From Flammulina velutipes (Eukaryota > Basidiomycota > Agaricomycetes > Agaricales > Physalacriaceae), in NCBI GenBank assembly GCA_011800155.1, contig CM022375.1:1116001-1180000 (forward strand): a DNA stretch of 64,000 nucleotides, read 5' to 3'. The first letter of the stretch is position 1. Each line of letters opens with the position of its first letter. Position numbers and translations under genes: made by a program. Shown here piece by piece: positions 11,161 through 23,638 of the stretch. The notes under the pieces are model-generated. The model did no database searches, had not been told where the DNA came from, and worked only from the letters and a program-made list of their open reading frames with translations.

Positions 11161-11937
11161 GTTAAATCGCCCATTGTCCGTTCCTCCGGAGTCAAAACCG
11201 CCGACTTACGCGTTGTCAAAGATGCACCCTGTGTGAACTCTTCGGGCCTCGTTTAACGCTCGACGACGAGGCGTCGGAGCTCATCTGGCAGATTACGCTG
11301 GTTCTGGTTTTTATGGCGTGTGTTAGCATCGCCTCAAGCAACGGGAGAGGGAAAAGGCGGATACACTTCGGGTTCACGTCTCGCAAAATGAGGTGGAGAT
11401 ACCTCCATCGGCTAGCCCTAGCGCTGGGATAGCAGTAACTCATTCACTCTATCTGTTCATCATATCTTATCTCCTATTGTCTCCGCGATCTTATCGTTCA
11501 ACTGCGATCTGGTCCCGACATTCAACTGGAAGGTCTTCATTCTCCGATGAGACCTATCTTCTATGGTGACGGAACCATCTTGGGGCCATTCTTCGAACTA
11601 CGCTGGGGATTTCATCTTCGTGATTTGAATACGAGTCGCAGCCCGCGTCTTCTCCACGTTTTTGGGCTCAACTCAACTGGTCACTGCCATCTTGAGCTAC
11701 GCTACCTACCGTGAGGTCGTTGGTTCGTGTAACGGAGTAGAGGTCGCGCGTCGTGTTGGGCGAAGATAGAATGTGATATGCACACTGGTGCGTGAATGTG
11801 CCATCGGTTTTGTTACTTCGGGAATCATAGTTTTATTGAAACGGATGCGCCTCTTGTTTTCTCTTCTGCTGAGATGCTGATATATAAGGTGTTCTTGAGT
11901 ACAAGGACTCTCATCAGGCTCTCTCGCACACGCTGTC
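11161..11937 (+). other. Upstream region of gene C
   Basis: Mostly unrecognised up to about 11590. Then comes the segment shared with 2160-2280, and from about 11750 the A/C/D-type promoter: gttgggcgaagatagaat, then gatatataaggtgttcttgag at about 11878-11899. The TATA-like part is about 55 nt before the ATG. No gene is supported here. Confidence 0.55.
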
Positions 11938-13222
11938 ATGTCCAACTCCAACTTTGGTTTTACAGACACAGAGGCCGTGTATGAACTGTCTTTTACATTT
12001 CACTCTTACATCATCGAAATTTTGGCTTGGGGAATATACACCACCATCTACTTCGTCGCACTTTATTTGACCTGTACGTCTTCCTGTTTGGATGACTTCT
12101 ATATTTTCAGCTATATATTTAGTATCGCGCGGAAATAGGCCTCGTGTAGGCTCTGCGGTCCTCATCACCGTCATGTGGATCCTTGTCACGGTCCATGCGA
12201 GCAATATGTGGGCCTTCATTGACAGCATATACATTCAACATGGAGAAACCCGGGGAGCACAACTCGGGGCGGGTCTCTCTGGATACAGGGACCTATTTTC
12301 ACTGTCTGTAACAAGTTTAGTGGTGGCACTCATCAGCATTCTACTGGCTGACATGACAATGGTAATTACCCACTCCTCCAATCTTCGCAATCATCCATCT
12401 TGAAATCCATAGATTTGGCGATGCTGGGTGCTGTATGGCAGAAGCTGGCTCATCATCCTTATTCCTGGGTTATCCCTTGTAGCAGCATCAGGTACATACC
12501 AGATACGGCTACCAGTGACAACTCTGACACCTGCCACCGTCTAGTCAGTTATGTTTGGCGAACCATCTACGTATTTAAACCTTTCATTTGGTTTCCTGAC
12601 CAAATAGTCAACCTGGAGCTCTCGTACCTGCTGGCAACTGTCATTACGAACATGTTTTGCACTACTGCGATCATGTGCCGCATTGTTACTGTCAGTGGTT
12701 GGAGAAAGTCACTGAAGACTTACCGCGGGCTGATGGAGATTCTGATTGAGTCTTCCGTCTTGTATACTGCCATCTACATGATTAGGATCGGGCTCAACAT
12801 TCACACACAGTACTTCACAAAGAAGCTCGATGAGCGGGCGCTTTTTGCCCAAGCTCTGGGATATTCAATTACGGTACGCATCGTTCAAGTTGATTTGCAC
12901 TGATTTCGAAAATTTGCAGGGGCTTGCACCGACATTAATCATTGCGCGTGTGGCGGCGGGTCTCGCAAGACCTGACGATTCCTGGTCGCGCACATCCCTT
13001 CCTCATATGGGATCGACGATGCGGTCTTTGGCGGAGAGCTTGCATTTTGCGCAGCCAGCTACCGGCACCGTCACGGACAATGTCGATCTCGAGCGGAGCA
13101 TCAGGTCGGAGGCTTCTGCTGCCGCGGGTGAGGGAGAAGAGACTCGTCGCGAAAGTCCCAAGTCAACGACGGGAGATGGAAAGACGGAACCCGTGGAAGT
13201 ATCCGAGTCCAAGGATGTTTAA
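11938..13222 (+). CDS. Membrane family copy C: intact seven-helix protein
   Basis: Exons 11938-12073, 12123-12361, 12413-12491, 12545-12873 and 12920-13222 sum to 1086 nt, 361 residues, all GT-AG. The helices follow the family plan. Exon 2 ends LLADMTM, exon 3 opens IWRCWVLYGRSW, and exon 4 holds NLELSYLLATVITNMFCTTA and ILIESSVLYTAIYMIRIGL. Exon 5 begins GLAPTLIIARVAAGLARPDD, then the TSLPHMGSTMRSLAESLHF tail and an acidic, Ser/Thr-rich end. Subfamily: A/C/D-type promoter and helices with the PHMGSTMR tail. The start ATG is preceded by a TATA-like element and matches the other copies. Function unknown. Confidence 0.88.
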
Positions 13223-14605
13223 GCTGTTCGTGTTCAAGTTACCCTCTCCGATCTCTACAACCTTTATACCCTTTCATTTTTTCTACGTATTATTTATTTG
13301 GTCTATCAAACTTACCTACTTTCTCTAGAATATATTTCCTCATTGACTGGCGCCACATATGTCGGATCCGGCAACGATACTATCCTTCTCCAGCACTCGG
13401 ATCGTAGGGCGTCAGATGTTGTAAGTGCGCTGAACCGGCGCGTCCTCCTGTTATATAAATACAGCTACCACCCTGTGTGGGTCTTCTAGTTCGGTCATGT
13501 ACCGTGGCACACATGATGATGAAACTCGTCTCCAAAAACAAGCACTTCGTGGCATGTTGTAGACGACTCCATCCCTACCCCAATCACCCCTCACAAGGTC
13601 AAAACTACAAGCGCAGCTTACTCCGACGAACTCATCTCCGTGTCTCTTCAATTTAATGGATCCAACGTCAATGAACTCGAGATCAATATCTCGCCTCCGA
13701 GTCACCCAACAACTAAGCGAGATGTCGATCTGTTTGGAGCATCGTGGTATTCATTTTTAGCGTTTAGTGTCTGTGAAACATCATTAGAAAAAGATATCCA
13801 ATTCCGTAGGGTATAGTACTTACAGCACGAAATTGGAAGAAATCGTCACCGGTGGTGGATGATCTGCCTGCGTTCGGAGGAATTTTCCTCCCTCGTCTTT
13901 GTAACGCGATGGCACTGAAGGTGACATATCATCTTCCACAATAACCATCAATTAATCGGATGCGTGAGGTGATTTGATCAGGACACTTCGACTTCTTCGA
14001 GGGCGGGACAGTCTGTAGAAAATCGTCAGTCGAGCTCCGTAGAGAGATGAAGCTACGCGAGCCGAGAATCTAAGGACCCGGGAAAAGCAGATGAGATTCG
14101 AGAGACTGGATGACTCCGACTTTCTCTCTCTTGAGGTCCTTTGGACCCCTCATCATCGATCTGTGTAGGCAGACGTTGCAGCAGGCTTCAGTATCTGACA
14201 AAAATTCCGCAGCACAGGTAAATAGATAACGGAGACGTGCCCATCTCGTTGAGATTACGCCGCCACATGATATACTTCTCTCTGCAGTCAGAGTCGATGC
14301 ATGGTGTCATCAATGGAAGAGTGGACGGAGAGTGTAAAGAACGAGATGCGCAACCCTCATGAGAAGACTGACGAGCTGAATGGGATCCAGTGGCGGCTAA
14401 GAAGAGGAGTCCGCCTTGACGAATAGGATCCCGGAGGAGGAAAGAAGGGTAGAATATGTCTGTAGCTTCAAGAGCAGAGGAAACTGACGCAACAATAGTC
14501 GACATATACGGAGTGACCGGCGGGCCGCTCAAAAATATGATTCAATCCAGCGCTGTTGACTAATATGAGAATTAGAGAGAGAGAGCGAGTCAATTGGTAT
14601 AAGAA
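13223..14605. other. No supportable gene
   Basis: A minus-strand ORF of 84 codons (13705-13451) contains DIDLEFIDVG-IKLKRHGDEFVG, which has a plausible beta-strand rhythm. A second of 114 codons (14532-14188) has no recognisable domain. Neither has convincing splice partners. A short ga repeat (agagagagagagcgag) lies at about 14573-14588. I see no mobile-element ends. Confidence 0.4.
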
Positions 14606-14609
14606 GAAA

Positions 14610-14707
14610 CCATGATGGTGGCAAGAGGCAAAAATGATTGCGCCACATTGCCAAACAAAGGTCTACAAGCTCACGTGAATATTTTGCTCCGTCTTTCCTC
14701 CCGCCAT
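14610..14707 (+). promoter_or_regulatory. CACGTG box, copy 2 (family 2 side)
   Basis: Same order as copy 1: atgatggtggcaaga, gcgccacattgccaaaca, CACGTG at 14672-14677, gctccgtctttcctcccgcc, then the ATG of the family 2 frame at 14706. This is the best-preserved plus-strand example. Confidence 0.6.
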
Positions 14708-15060
14708 GGCGCTACCCACAGAGCCGTTGCCTCGCTTTTCACGCTCAGAATTCCTCACATTGACCTGGCTTCCAGTGTTACTCCGCGTGTACGAACCTGC
14801 CAACCCATATACGAAGAACAACGAAACACACCCGCCAAATCCACCATGCGTACCGTATTTCGCGACTCTCCCGATTATGGAACGACTAAGGGCGCAGTCG
14901 AGTGTTGTTCTGGGCGCTAGTCTATGCGCGAGTGTTACCTTGGAAGTTATCGTAAAAAGGTAAGCGTCCAGCTGCATATCATTTGCGCCACGCTCGCAAC
15001 GTTACAGTTCCAGGCTTTCACTCGCCCATATCTTCACCGACTGGAGCTCGGGTAGAGATA
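14706..15060 (+). pseudogene. Family 2 first exon, truncated copy 2
   Basis: The reading frame opens MALPTEPLPRFSRSEFL and continues to about 14959, with a plausible donor gtaagcgtccag and a short following exon beginning gctttcactcgcccat. The copies at 17279 and 40153 share the start (PLPRFSRSE) and the same intron wording (gtaagcgtccagc). After about 15060 the sequence switches abruptly to the 3' part of a family 3 block on the other strand, so the rest of the gene is missing. Confidence 0.5.
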
Positions 15061-15425
15061 GTGTGGAGGAGCTCGCCCTGGAAGTCCCCCGTGCGCAGCA
15101 GTAGACGGCTCCTTTGGGTCATCGGGTGCATGTGCATAAGGGGGACGATGAACGACCAGTGACTCCAAATTGCGCTGAAGATAGTTGGCGATAGGTTGCC
15201 TGTCGAGGCGCATTGACGGACAATGCCAGTCTAGCGGAGGAGTCCTTGGCGAAACCAGCTTTAGAAACCGTTAATTTACATCCAAGAAAAGCGTGAGAAA
15301 TGTAGACATACTGGATTGCGCCCAGCATCTGCCCAAACGTACACATCCATACGAGTTCGACATCAAGAATGAGGGGAATTGATCCAACTGTACGTTTTGC
15401 CGTCGAGATATGGCTTGAAGTAAGA
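15061..15425 (-). pseudogene. Family 3 3'-end fragment
   Basis: On the minus strand it ends in a hydrophobic stretch reading GAIQYVYISHAFLG, matching GAIRYVYIYLTFLG at about 57500-57545 and GGIRYVYISLAFLG at about 15740-15780. The flanking words gaagtcccccgtgcgcagcagtag and gcctgtcgaggcg are shared with 57310-57440. It is a second, partial copy directly before the larger family 3 copy. Confidence 0.55.
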
Positions 15426-15429
15426 GTAG

Positions 15430-16975
15430 ATACGTCTAATGCCAGACGAGAGGTTCCTTCTCATCGCCAACGTGGATACGGATGCAGACGCAACTACCAC
15501 GCTGTCGATCGATTGTCATATTCCTAGCCCTCGAAAGTCCCCCGTGTGCGGGAATAGACGGGTCCGTTGGGTCACTGGGCGCGATATGCATAGCGGTGAT
15601 GATGCCCTGAAGTGCACTGAAGCTGGCTGGCGATAAGCTGACTCAGTGACTGGTCAGGATGTGGCGGTTCCTGTTGAGGCGAATTGACGGACGATGTTAA
15701 TTTAGTGGAAGATTCCTTGGCGCTAGAAACCGTTAATCGATATCCAAGAAAAGCGAGAGAAATGTAAACATACCGGATTCCGCCCAACAAAGCCCATCCG
15801 AACTCGACGTCAAGAACGAGGGTAGATAATCCAACTCTATGTTTGCCCGTTGGGATATGACTCGAAGCGAGACCAAATTTCCCAAGATGATGTGTTTGCT
15901 TTCCGCATAAGCGAAGTGAATGAGTGACCATCCACATTTGCTCCTTGCGTTGAAGCAACCACTTCAGCCAGCTGGACAAGCATGATCTCGCATCGGTATA
16001 TGCGACATTTCAAAATACGGATCTCCTGAGATGGGTGGATATGAGGGCGGAATGGTTAAAGGAGATCAGAGGTGCGTCGTGCAGCAGAACAAGGAAGATG
16101 TGCGTGCATAGCTGGGCGCTGGCCCGTGGAGAAGCCAAAAAAATGCGGATGGAATGACAAGAGGGTAACGAGGGGAGGGTCGAGTCCTGAGATGAGGAGG
16201 TTTCTCGCCGTCGTCAATGGAGGCGTCTAAACCGAGGCGACGGTCGTGACCAAGGAATCGGCTGGATGCTGGGCGTCTTTGACCTGGGCTTCCTTTACTG
16301 TGCGATGATAGTCCGGTCGCAAATCTTCTAGCATTTCGTTAGTGGTACAACAAGGTGTGGCCGATGAAGAACATAGAATGAATCCGTATATACGAGCGAT
16401 TGTGTCTCGAGCTTTGGAGCTCGCAGCCGCTAGACAGATTTTCTCCAGCATCGACGGTATGTACGCCATGGCGGGCGGCACCGCCGCCAAAAGCCTGTAC
16501 GAGAGTTAGCCTCTCTTCCGCACGTCCAAGCAGTAAACGTACATTGCGCCAACATCAAAGACGATCATGTCTTCTCCACCGCTACAGTTCCTCAAACAGG
16601 TCAGGAGAGTCCGAGTACCAGTCGACAACGGCATGGGCTCTGTCGGCGCGGATTTGAGAAACACTGGATGTTATTGTTAGCATACTCCAGCGGTATCAGC
16701 TGGAAATTAACCTTCGGGTGAAAGCTTCCTAGGTACATTGTTGCACGTACGGACTAGCACGCTGGTCCATTCGGTCGTTCTGTGACCTGGAAAAGTCGCG
16801 ATACGTGTTACGGTTCAAGAGCGGTGCATTTTAGTGATGCGTTCTCATGCTCTTCTACGTACAAGCCAACGCGCATATCAATGCTGCAAAAGATGAAGAT
16901 CAAGGTTGAAAATGGTGATAGCGAGCTCGGCGACGGTAGATGAAGCAGTCGCGCTGGAGATGGTGGCTTCGTAAA
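15430..16975 (-). pseudogene. Family 3 gene-like block, decayed copy
   Basis: Collinear with the family 3 units at 49.3-50.8 and 57.2-58.9 kb. From 5' to 3' on the minus strand: a segment at 16970-16790 that includes the empty target site of the small element at 37561, a block with the NEMLEDL-like exon start at about 16340, the RTRPSP segment at about 16190, then AESKH-like and GGIRYVYIS segments near 15900 and 15770. Several frameshifts are evident. The CACGTG box expected at its 5' end is not seen. Confidence 0.55.
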
Positions 16976-17218
16976 GAATGGTGAACAAGATAAGCTTGGA
17001 GATTCATTTGGACGCCAGGATACGACAGCATAAAGAGCACAGGATGTCCACCCAGTGATATGTTGTATGTTAAGGCAACGGAGTGACGGGCGTGGGAGTC
17101 ATAGATTCAGAGGAGATGTCGGCGTAGCAGGATTGAGCATCCCCAATGATGTCTCGCGTTATTACGAGGCTCTGAGACCGAGAGAGTGTGTGTGCGAGCG
17201 AGTCATGAAATATGAGAG

Positions 17219-17322
17219 GAAAGCCACGGTGGTGGGAAGGGGCAGTGATCGCGCCACGATGCCAAACAAGAGTCTACAATGGCACGTGAAAGTGCTCCTC
17301 TGTCTTTCCTCCCGCCATGGCG
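17219..17322 (+). promoter_or_regulatory. CACGTG box, copy 3 (family 2 side)
   Basis: Contains gcgccacgatgccaaaca, CACGTG at 17283-17288 and gtctttcctcccgccatgg. Orientation is the same as copies 1 and 2, directly before a family 2 start. Confidence 0.6.
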
Positions 17323-20010
17323 CTCCCCGCAGTGCCGTCTTCCGCACTCAGAAACGTTTCCTTGGACGCGACTTCCAGCTCTACTGCACGCGTACGAAAT
17401 GGCCGGACCGTATACGAAGGACAATACAAGGAAAGCAGAGACTCTCCCGACGAGGATACATACAATTGAGTCTCCTCTAGGCGCTAGTCTACGCACGAGC
17501 ATTATCTTGTCAGTTTTTGAAAAAGGTAAGCGTCCAGCCACATATCGTTTGTGTCTCGCTCACAACGTTACCGTCCCAGGCTCTCCCTCGTTAATCATGG
17601 AGTTCGCGTTAGCATGGAGGACATATCCAAGGATGGCTGTAGGACGACATGGAGGGCAGGGATACACGGGGGCACGTGAAAGCTAGCGACGACGATTGCT
17701 GGTGTCGATGTTGGAACCCGTGCGTACGCTGTTCAAAGGAAAGGAAGTGACGCTGACGCTCTCCCAGGCCAGGATGCCGTCCATTATGTCGATTGCGCGC
17801 ATACATCTGCATCACCGCATTCCCGTGCGACTTTCAAACAGATTCAATGACTTAAAGGTATGTTCATTGTATTCGACGCCTTGATCTACTGCTAATGTCC
17901 ACCCACAGGCCATTATCGTCGTTCAGATTGTGACTGCGTCTCCCAGCTTCGCCTACCCAATGTCGCCGCAATTGGTTTTATTACCGCGCTCATGTCCCAT
18001 TTCCCACCTCTGGTTCTATCAGGCCCGTCTTCCTCTTTCCCGCCATACCCGTGCTGGAGTGCCACGTATTCCGTCAGACCAGATTTATACAACCACCCCG
18101 TCGTCGACTCGGGAGACTCGTTTAGGTCGACGGAAATTTGGCATCGACCAACGTCAACGTGCACGTGGAGCTCGCCTTTATTCATCGGACAGCTGCTCGG
18201 TACAGCCATTTGGCACAATATTTGGATGCTTGAGTTTCAGCTCTTGCTCCCTGCTGTTCGACGCGAAACCTATTCGAGTCGGCGAGGATAGACGTCAATA
18301 AAGGACCTTCGTTCCTGGGATGATCGTCGTTGGGGGTGCTGCTATATCCCATTGGCATTCCACCCTTGGAGCCTCCCTTCGATAGAGCCGTTATCGTTAT
18401 TGGAGATACTGCGATACTCTAATGTACGGTATATGTCTTTGTATCAAAGATATGCTCATTCTACATCACACCGTACCGCACCGCTAATGAATCGCTAGAT
18501 ACTTTCGACCGTACTATCATTGTACTACCAGCGCTGTACGTCTGAGCACGACAGTCCAGATTCTCGAGGCCGTCGCGGAGAGTGGCCAACTGTCGATCGC
18601 ATCGCCCGTTCTGTCCCCAGGACGAGTCCATGTCCACGCCCTTTTCTTGTCTGTCTTCCTCATCTCATCTCGCCATTCCGTCACTCTGCGATGACCTCCG
18701 GACCAGATACACATACCCGACACCGCGTCTTGAGAGGTATCACGACGGATACGGATATGGATATCATGCTCATCCTTCAATCGTGGGATGTGCTCGGCGG
18801 TCTCTTGGGATCTGCAAAGGAAGCATTTCGCTAGATCCTCGAGCTCTCGATCCATACCGTGTCCCCATGGCAAACCTGGGGATGGATGGGGTCAGCCTCG
18901 TCAAACTTGGCGAACTTCGCTCCTGCGGGCATGTCCGCCTCGTCGTTGGGATAGGTTTTTGGACACTGCCCCTCGAAGATGGAGTCGTTTCCGTAATCGA
19001 AGACATGGGCATGGTATGTGTATCTATCGCTTTCTTTGGATGTTTGTTGAAGACCTCTTTTTTGCAGCCCTTTCTGACGGGAATGGAGGAGACGTGTCGA
19101 GTTCCGCTGAGTCTACGCTCGATGACTTGGAGGGTATGGAGACTCGCAAATGCAGGAAACACGGGGCCCCGTCTCGTAGTCCGTCGCTGGGATAGGTTTT
19201 GGACGCATTTCACTCTCGAAGGTTCTCCTTGATGGAGTCGTTGCTCTTTTTGAAGATGTTCTATGGGATTGTATGTATGTTTATTGCTCTCTTTGGATAC
19301 TTGTTGAAGACTTCTTTTGTAGCCCTTTCTGCCACGCATCGTACCAAATAATGAGGGATGGATGGCATGTCGGCGTGCTCCTCTGTTGGCCAAAGATGTC
19401 CACAGTCGGGTGTGCCGCTTCGGGTCCGGATGGTCATCGTTTGAGGACGGGTTTAGGGTCTTCAAGGTTTCCTTCTGAGATGGGCATGATGGACTCCAAA
19501 ACTCGATACGAGACACACCTCGTCATTATCTGTTTTACATCAACGGAAGGTATGTCGTCTATCGTCGCTTGCTGGCCTATATTCATCATGCTATCTATCA
19601 GTTCGTCACACGCCGTACTACATGTAGTGTCCGTGCCGTACCGTTCAAACCCGGAGCTGCGCTCTTGTTTCGCATGCGCCTTCTAAGCCGAAACTTACAT
19701 TGGACTTCGGATACACGTTAAGGAAAGGATTAGCGCCCCCAGGAGCTTAAAGCCCATGCACGATACACCTAAAACCAAAGATCGTGCGACGGAGAAGAAG
19801 TTGGGGAATAAATGATGATATTCAAGAGGTGGTGGAGAAGAGCTCAGAGAGGTGTATGCGCCTCGTTGGGTGGCAGGGGGAAGTGTATGCTGTTGGCTGT
19901 CGATACACGCAGCGCTTCCCCGGTCTTGGTGGTACCCTCGAAGACGATACGATCTTCCACGTCTCCACCCGGCCGTTGGCATCTCTTTCGACTTCCTGGC
20001 CCTATACGTT
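17279..20010 (+). pseudogene. Family 2 gene-like block, longest decayed copy
   Basis: The fullest plus-strand unit. It contains a start region with exon 1 and donor gtaagcgtccag at about 17525, then a segment around 17700-17860 ending in ttaaag before gtatgttcattgta. A block at 17908-18090 is homologous to 38450-38600, where it reads as a hydrophobic segment ending FWSATYLVRP. An FVPGMIVVG-like block lies at about 18310-18340, then repeated late-exon motifs at about 18960-19015 and again at 19200-19265. A 3' end at 19690-19970 is collinear with 42900-43270. The late exon is duplicated. No continuous frame survives. Confidence 0.5.
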
Positions 20011-20582
20011 AATGTATCATGTTTTTCGAATGATATATCGATTCCTTCTCGTTTACTATTCGCTATTCAGCTATTCGTATTTATTGACGCTCACCGTAAT
20101 TTACGGTACGTAGAATACGTTTGTGGTTTACTTGCAGTATATACCTTGAACACGATACGTAGAAGTTCGGAAGCGAATTAGAATACAAACATGATAACGT
20201 GTATGAAGAGTTGGGAGACGACATGATGAATGCAGAAATTCCGAAGGTAGTAAGGCGGTGTAAAGGCCTGCGAGGGAAGCAGTATCCAAGATCGTGCTTG
20301 TTTCGGCGCGCGCGCTGCTACGAAGACGAGTCTGCAGCTCCCATCGACTTTCAGCCTTCATCGCTCCAGCAGCGTCGTGGCTGAGCTGATTCCGGTATGA
20401 GGATGGCTTCCCATGCCTTCACCGGCTTATCTCTACTAGCTCGCGTCCGTTCCGTCCCTTCTTTCCGTTCCCCAGCTGCGTCATCAGGAAGCTTGAGCCT
20501 CGTCAAACGGCAGCCCTAAGACACGGCTTTGAACTGTATACAAACATCTTCGCGCCAGCAACCGCGAAAACGTATTGGTGGG
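20011..20582. other. No supportable gene
   Basis: Part of 20270-20340 (gaagcagtatccaagatcgtgc and after) resembles 20808-20835, so the edge of the family 4 repeat reaches in here. Otherwise nothing is recognised. Confidence 0.4.
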
Positions 20583-23080
20583 CTAGACCAGTGAACGGTG
20601 AAGCTTCGGGGGCTTGTTGACAATATGAACTAAGACGAACATAATAAGTGAAGGACTTGTAAAGGTCCAAATATGACATACCTTTGAGTACGATTCAGCG
20701 TCCTCGATCTTGTGGTAACACCTTGCTGATATCCAGAGGCGTCTCGCATATACCACCATCCACCGAACTGGGAAGTGTGAAGCGATTGGGAAAACGAAAC
20801 GTCTGCGAAGGAAGCAGAACCCGAGATCGTGCATGCGGGTGCACGTTCCTATGAGCCTAGGACGTTTGGCTCCGACCTCGTCCACCACAACCTCGACGCC
20901 ATGCAAATGCTGGTCGCAGCTTCTCGAGGCGGTTCATCCTCACCAACTTCCATCTATCCCCTCCGACTCCTTGACCTCTTCATCTACCGCAGCTGCGCCT
21001 CGAAGCTTGAGGCTCACAGCCTCATTTCGTCCGAGTGGATCGCGTACGAGATCCACGTACAGCGATCACCTAGCGTGAACAAGTCGGTCTGTGATCTGTT
21101 CCAAGAGTGGGTCGATGACCTAGTGACAGTCCCAAGACGCAGTTCCCAACCATGTAACTTGAAGATATCTTGGCTCCAGAAGCAGCGAGGGTATATCGAA
21201 GAAGGTCTAGGCCAGTGAACGGCGACGATGCAGAGAGACAGGCAGAGGAAGGACATTCGAGGCGCTACAAAGGCTTTCTGACAATACAAACGAGCGGATA
21301 AGTAAAGGCTCGTTACGGCTCAAGGACGGACATACCTTTCGAAGATCTGGTGCAGGGCAATTCTAAAGTTTCCCGCCGCCTGGAGAAAGGAGAAAGGAGG
21401 TTGCACGTCATTCCCTTCAATATCGGGATCACGCTCTCCTCGAGCTCCAAATAACGTATCATTCAGCGTCCTCGATTTCTGGTCACTCCTTGCTGATACC
21501 CAAAGGCTTCTCGCATACATCCGTCCACCGAACTTCGGGAGCGATGGCGCTACTCGTCCAACGGAATCATGTTTCAGCAACAGGATGACGTCCACTACGC
21601 CGGGGATGGAGAAGGAAGAAGGGGATGCCAGCAAGGGCGGGAAAGAGCAACAGAATGAGCTAGAAACCAGCGTGGATAATGAGAGGGAAATCGCGTCCAT
21701 ATTCTCCTCCAGGAGTGACACGACGATGAGAAGGGTTCAGAGCACTTGCATTCCGGCTGGACAGACACACATCGACTGTCGACGGTGCCATACTTGGCGA
21801 TGTCAGATCGCTCGCTGTCATAGTCTCTCCGTGCCGGAAGCAGATGTATCATTTTGGTCACTGCAAAATATCAGTTGTACATTTTGAACGCGGGAGGACG
21901 TCGCGTACATTTATTGGCGTCTTGCGGCTCTGAGGAGCCGTGAGGCTGAGCTGTTCCTCGTGAAACGCTGAGCGAATCGGAAGTCCGCCGGCGGTAGCGC
22001 TATAGATTGACCATACCCTCGTCGGTTCATCTCCACCAACATCCGTCCCATTACCGCCTTCCCGCATAACTCTACCCCCAAGCTTGGGGTTCACAACCTC
22101 CGAGTACTTATGCTATGCGATCCGTTCGAATTTCAAGTTGCTAGCCCAACTTCATTCAGGTAGACGTCTCGGACTCCAGCAGCCGTGAGAGGTAGGCTAG
22201 GTGAGCAAACGGCGACAATGCAGTCATGCAAAGGAAGATCATTATAGAGCGACGGGAGCTTTCTGGCACTGCGAGAACAATAAGCATAAGCTCGTAACCG
22301 TCCAAAGACGACATACCTTTCGGATTCCGGTGCAGGGAAACAGCAGATGGGCTTCCGGTGCTTTCTGGCGAAACGAAGGTCCTGGTATTCCCTTCAACAT
22401 CGGGGTCTAGTACTCCAACGCAAGAATCGGTGCGTCTCCTCGACTTCACACCGGTCTCTCGAGGTTTGAGCTGATCGACCGAGTTGACGAACTGGGTGAT
22501 TGACCGGGCACCCCGTCCGATGAAATCCGCGGTAAACTCCAGCAATAAGGTCATGTCGAGGAGGAAGGAGGCGGAAGAAGGGAATGCCGACCGGCGGCAA
22601 GAGCACCCAGAGTGGACGGGAGAAAAAACGACCGTACTCTGCGTTAGGTGCGAAACGACGATGAAGAGCGTTGACACTATTCGCAATATCCAAGGGGGAG
22701 ATGTGGATGATATCGGCACGGTGCCAGATCGCTCGCTACCTGAGCCTACAGAAGCAGACATATCCCGTTCGTTGCTGCAGCGGTATGATTGGAAGAGGAA
22801 TGATGTCGCGCGAATTGGTTGACGTCTGGGAAATGACCAGTCGGTAATAACTAGCATTCGTCGAGTTTGAACAGAGGCACGATGACAGTCTAGTCGGAGG
22901 TCGGTGAGTAGTGAAACATAGCACCACCATGTATTGACCATACCTTCGTTTCTCGAGCCTTGCGGCTGTTTGGCAAGCAGAATTGACCCAGCATAGTAAA
23001 AGAGAGATGAATGTACATTCTGGACGGTATCCGCTAAAATTAGACATCAGCATCTCTTCCGTTCGCATAATATACTAGGA
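20583..23080 (-). repeat. Family 4: three diverged tandem units
   Basis: Units begin near 20583, 21213 and 22200. Each has (plus strand) gtgaacgg(c/t)ga or gagcaaacggcgacaatgc, then gacatacctt(t), then a block with cttctcgcatacatccgtccacc (units 1 and 2) or tggtattcccttcaacatcgggg (units 2 and 3). The minus strand carries the plausible coding sense: DPDIEGN in unit 2 and DPDVEGN in unit 3, plus a hydrophobic segment such as LLLFPALAGIPFF in unit 2. A minus ORF of 261 codons at 22941-22156 crosses unit 3, but the other units do not support its frame as a whole. Product unknown. Confidence 0.5.
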
Positions 23081-23638
23081 CACACCTAGTACATTCCAGT
23101 ATCAACGAGCGTTGCTCCTGGCGTTCCTGTTGAGCGCACGTACTTGAGACGAAGACTTTTGGCGCACTCTTGGTCGACAGACTCTGGTTTCCGTCCTCCA
23201 GACGACGAGTTATAGAAATCCTTCGCGGCTCGGAAAATCATCTAATACGACAAGCATTCTGTGGTGTTCCTTCGCTTTCAGGCCAGCGACACACAGAAAG
23301 AAGAGCCAAGGCCAGCGTGAGCGTTGAAGATGGTGAACGGAAAGAAGGATCAATATTGCCACGTGGGTGGTGTCGCTACTATTTCCACCATCATGTCTTC
23401 TTGTTCGTATTTCGCTCACTCTATATCCAAAGGTACGCCGTATTTCTTCTCATCTTCGCTCCTCATATGTTCTATAGGTGGTAGCGTTTCTGTTACTATT
23501 TATCTCGCTATGTACTCTGCTGTCTTCACATACTTCAATTGATGTGATAAGCCTCCCAAACTTCACACGCACCGCTGTGTTTCCCGTGCCGTGTTGTCAT
23601 CTGCCTCGTGTTTGCTCTACTCTTTGACAGTGACCACC
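23081..23638. other. Upstream region of the NLR gene
   Basis: Contains a weak ninth copy of the CACGTG box: gaagatggtgaacggaaagaagg, then CACGTG at 23360-23365. No coding sequence can be defended. The NLR start lies at 23639. Confidence 0.45.

Noticed and set aside
13451..13705. 84-codon minus frame with a beta-strand-like pattern
   Set aside because: Too short and isolated; I could not find flanking exons or name a family.
18770..19516. 248-codon minus-strand frame
   Set aside because: It lies antisense to the duplicated late exons of a family 2 block, and its length follows from that duplication. No domain seen.
22156..22941. 261-codon minus-strand frame
   Set aside because: No recognisable domain, and the tandem relatives at 21.3-22.1 and 20.6-21.2 kb do not preserve its frame. 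Reported only as part of family 4.
23591..23638. Upstream in-frame ATG of the NLR gene adding 16 residues (MLSSASCLLYSL)
   Set aside because: The ATG at 23639 follows accacc, a good fungal start context, and opens directly into the Ser-rich N-terminus. The upstream start cannot be excluded without transcript data.
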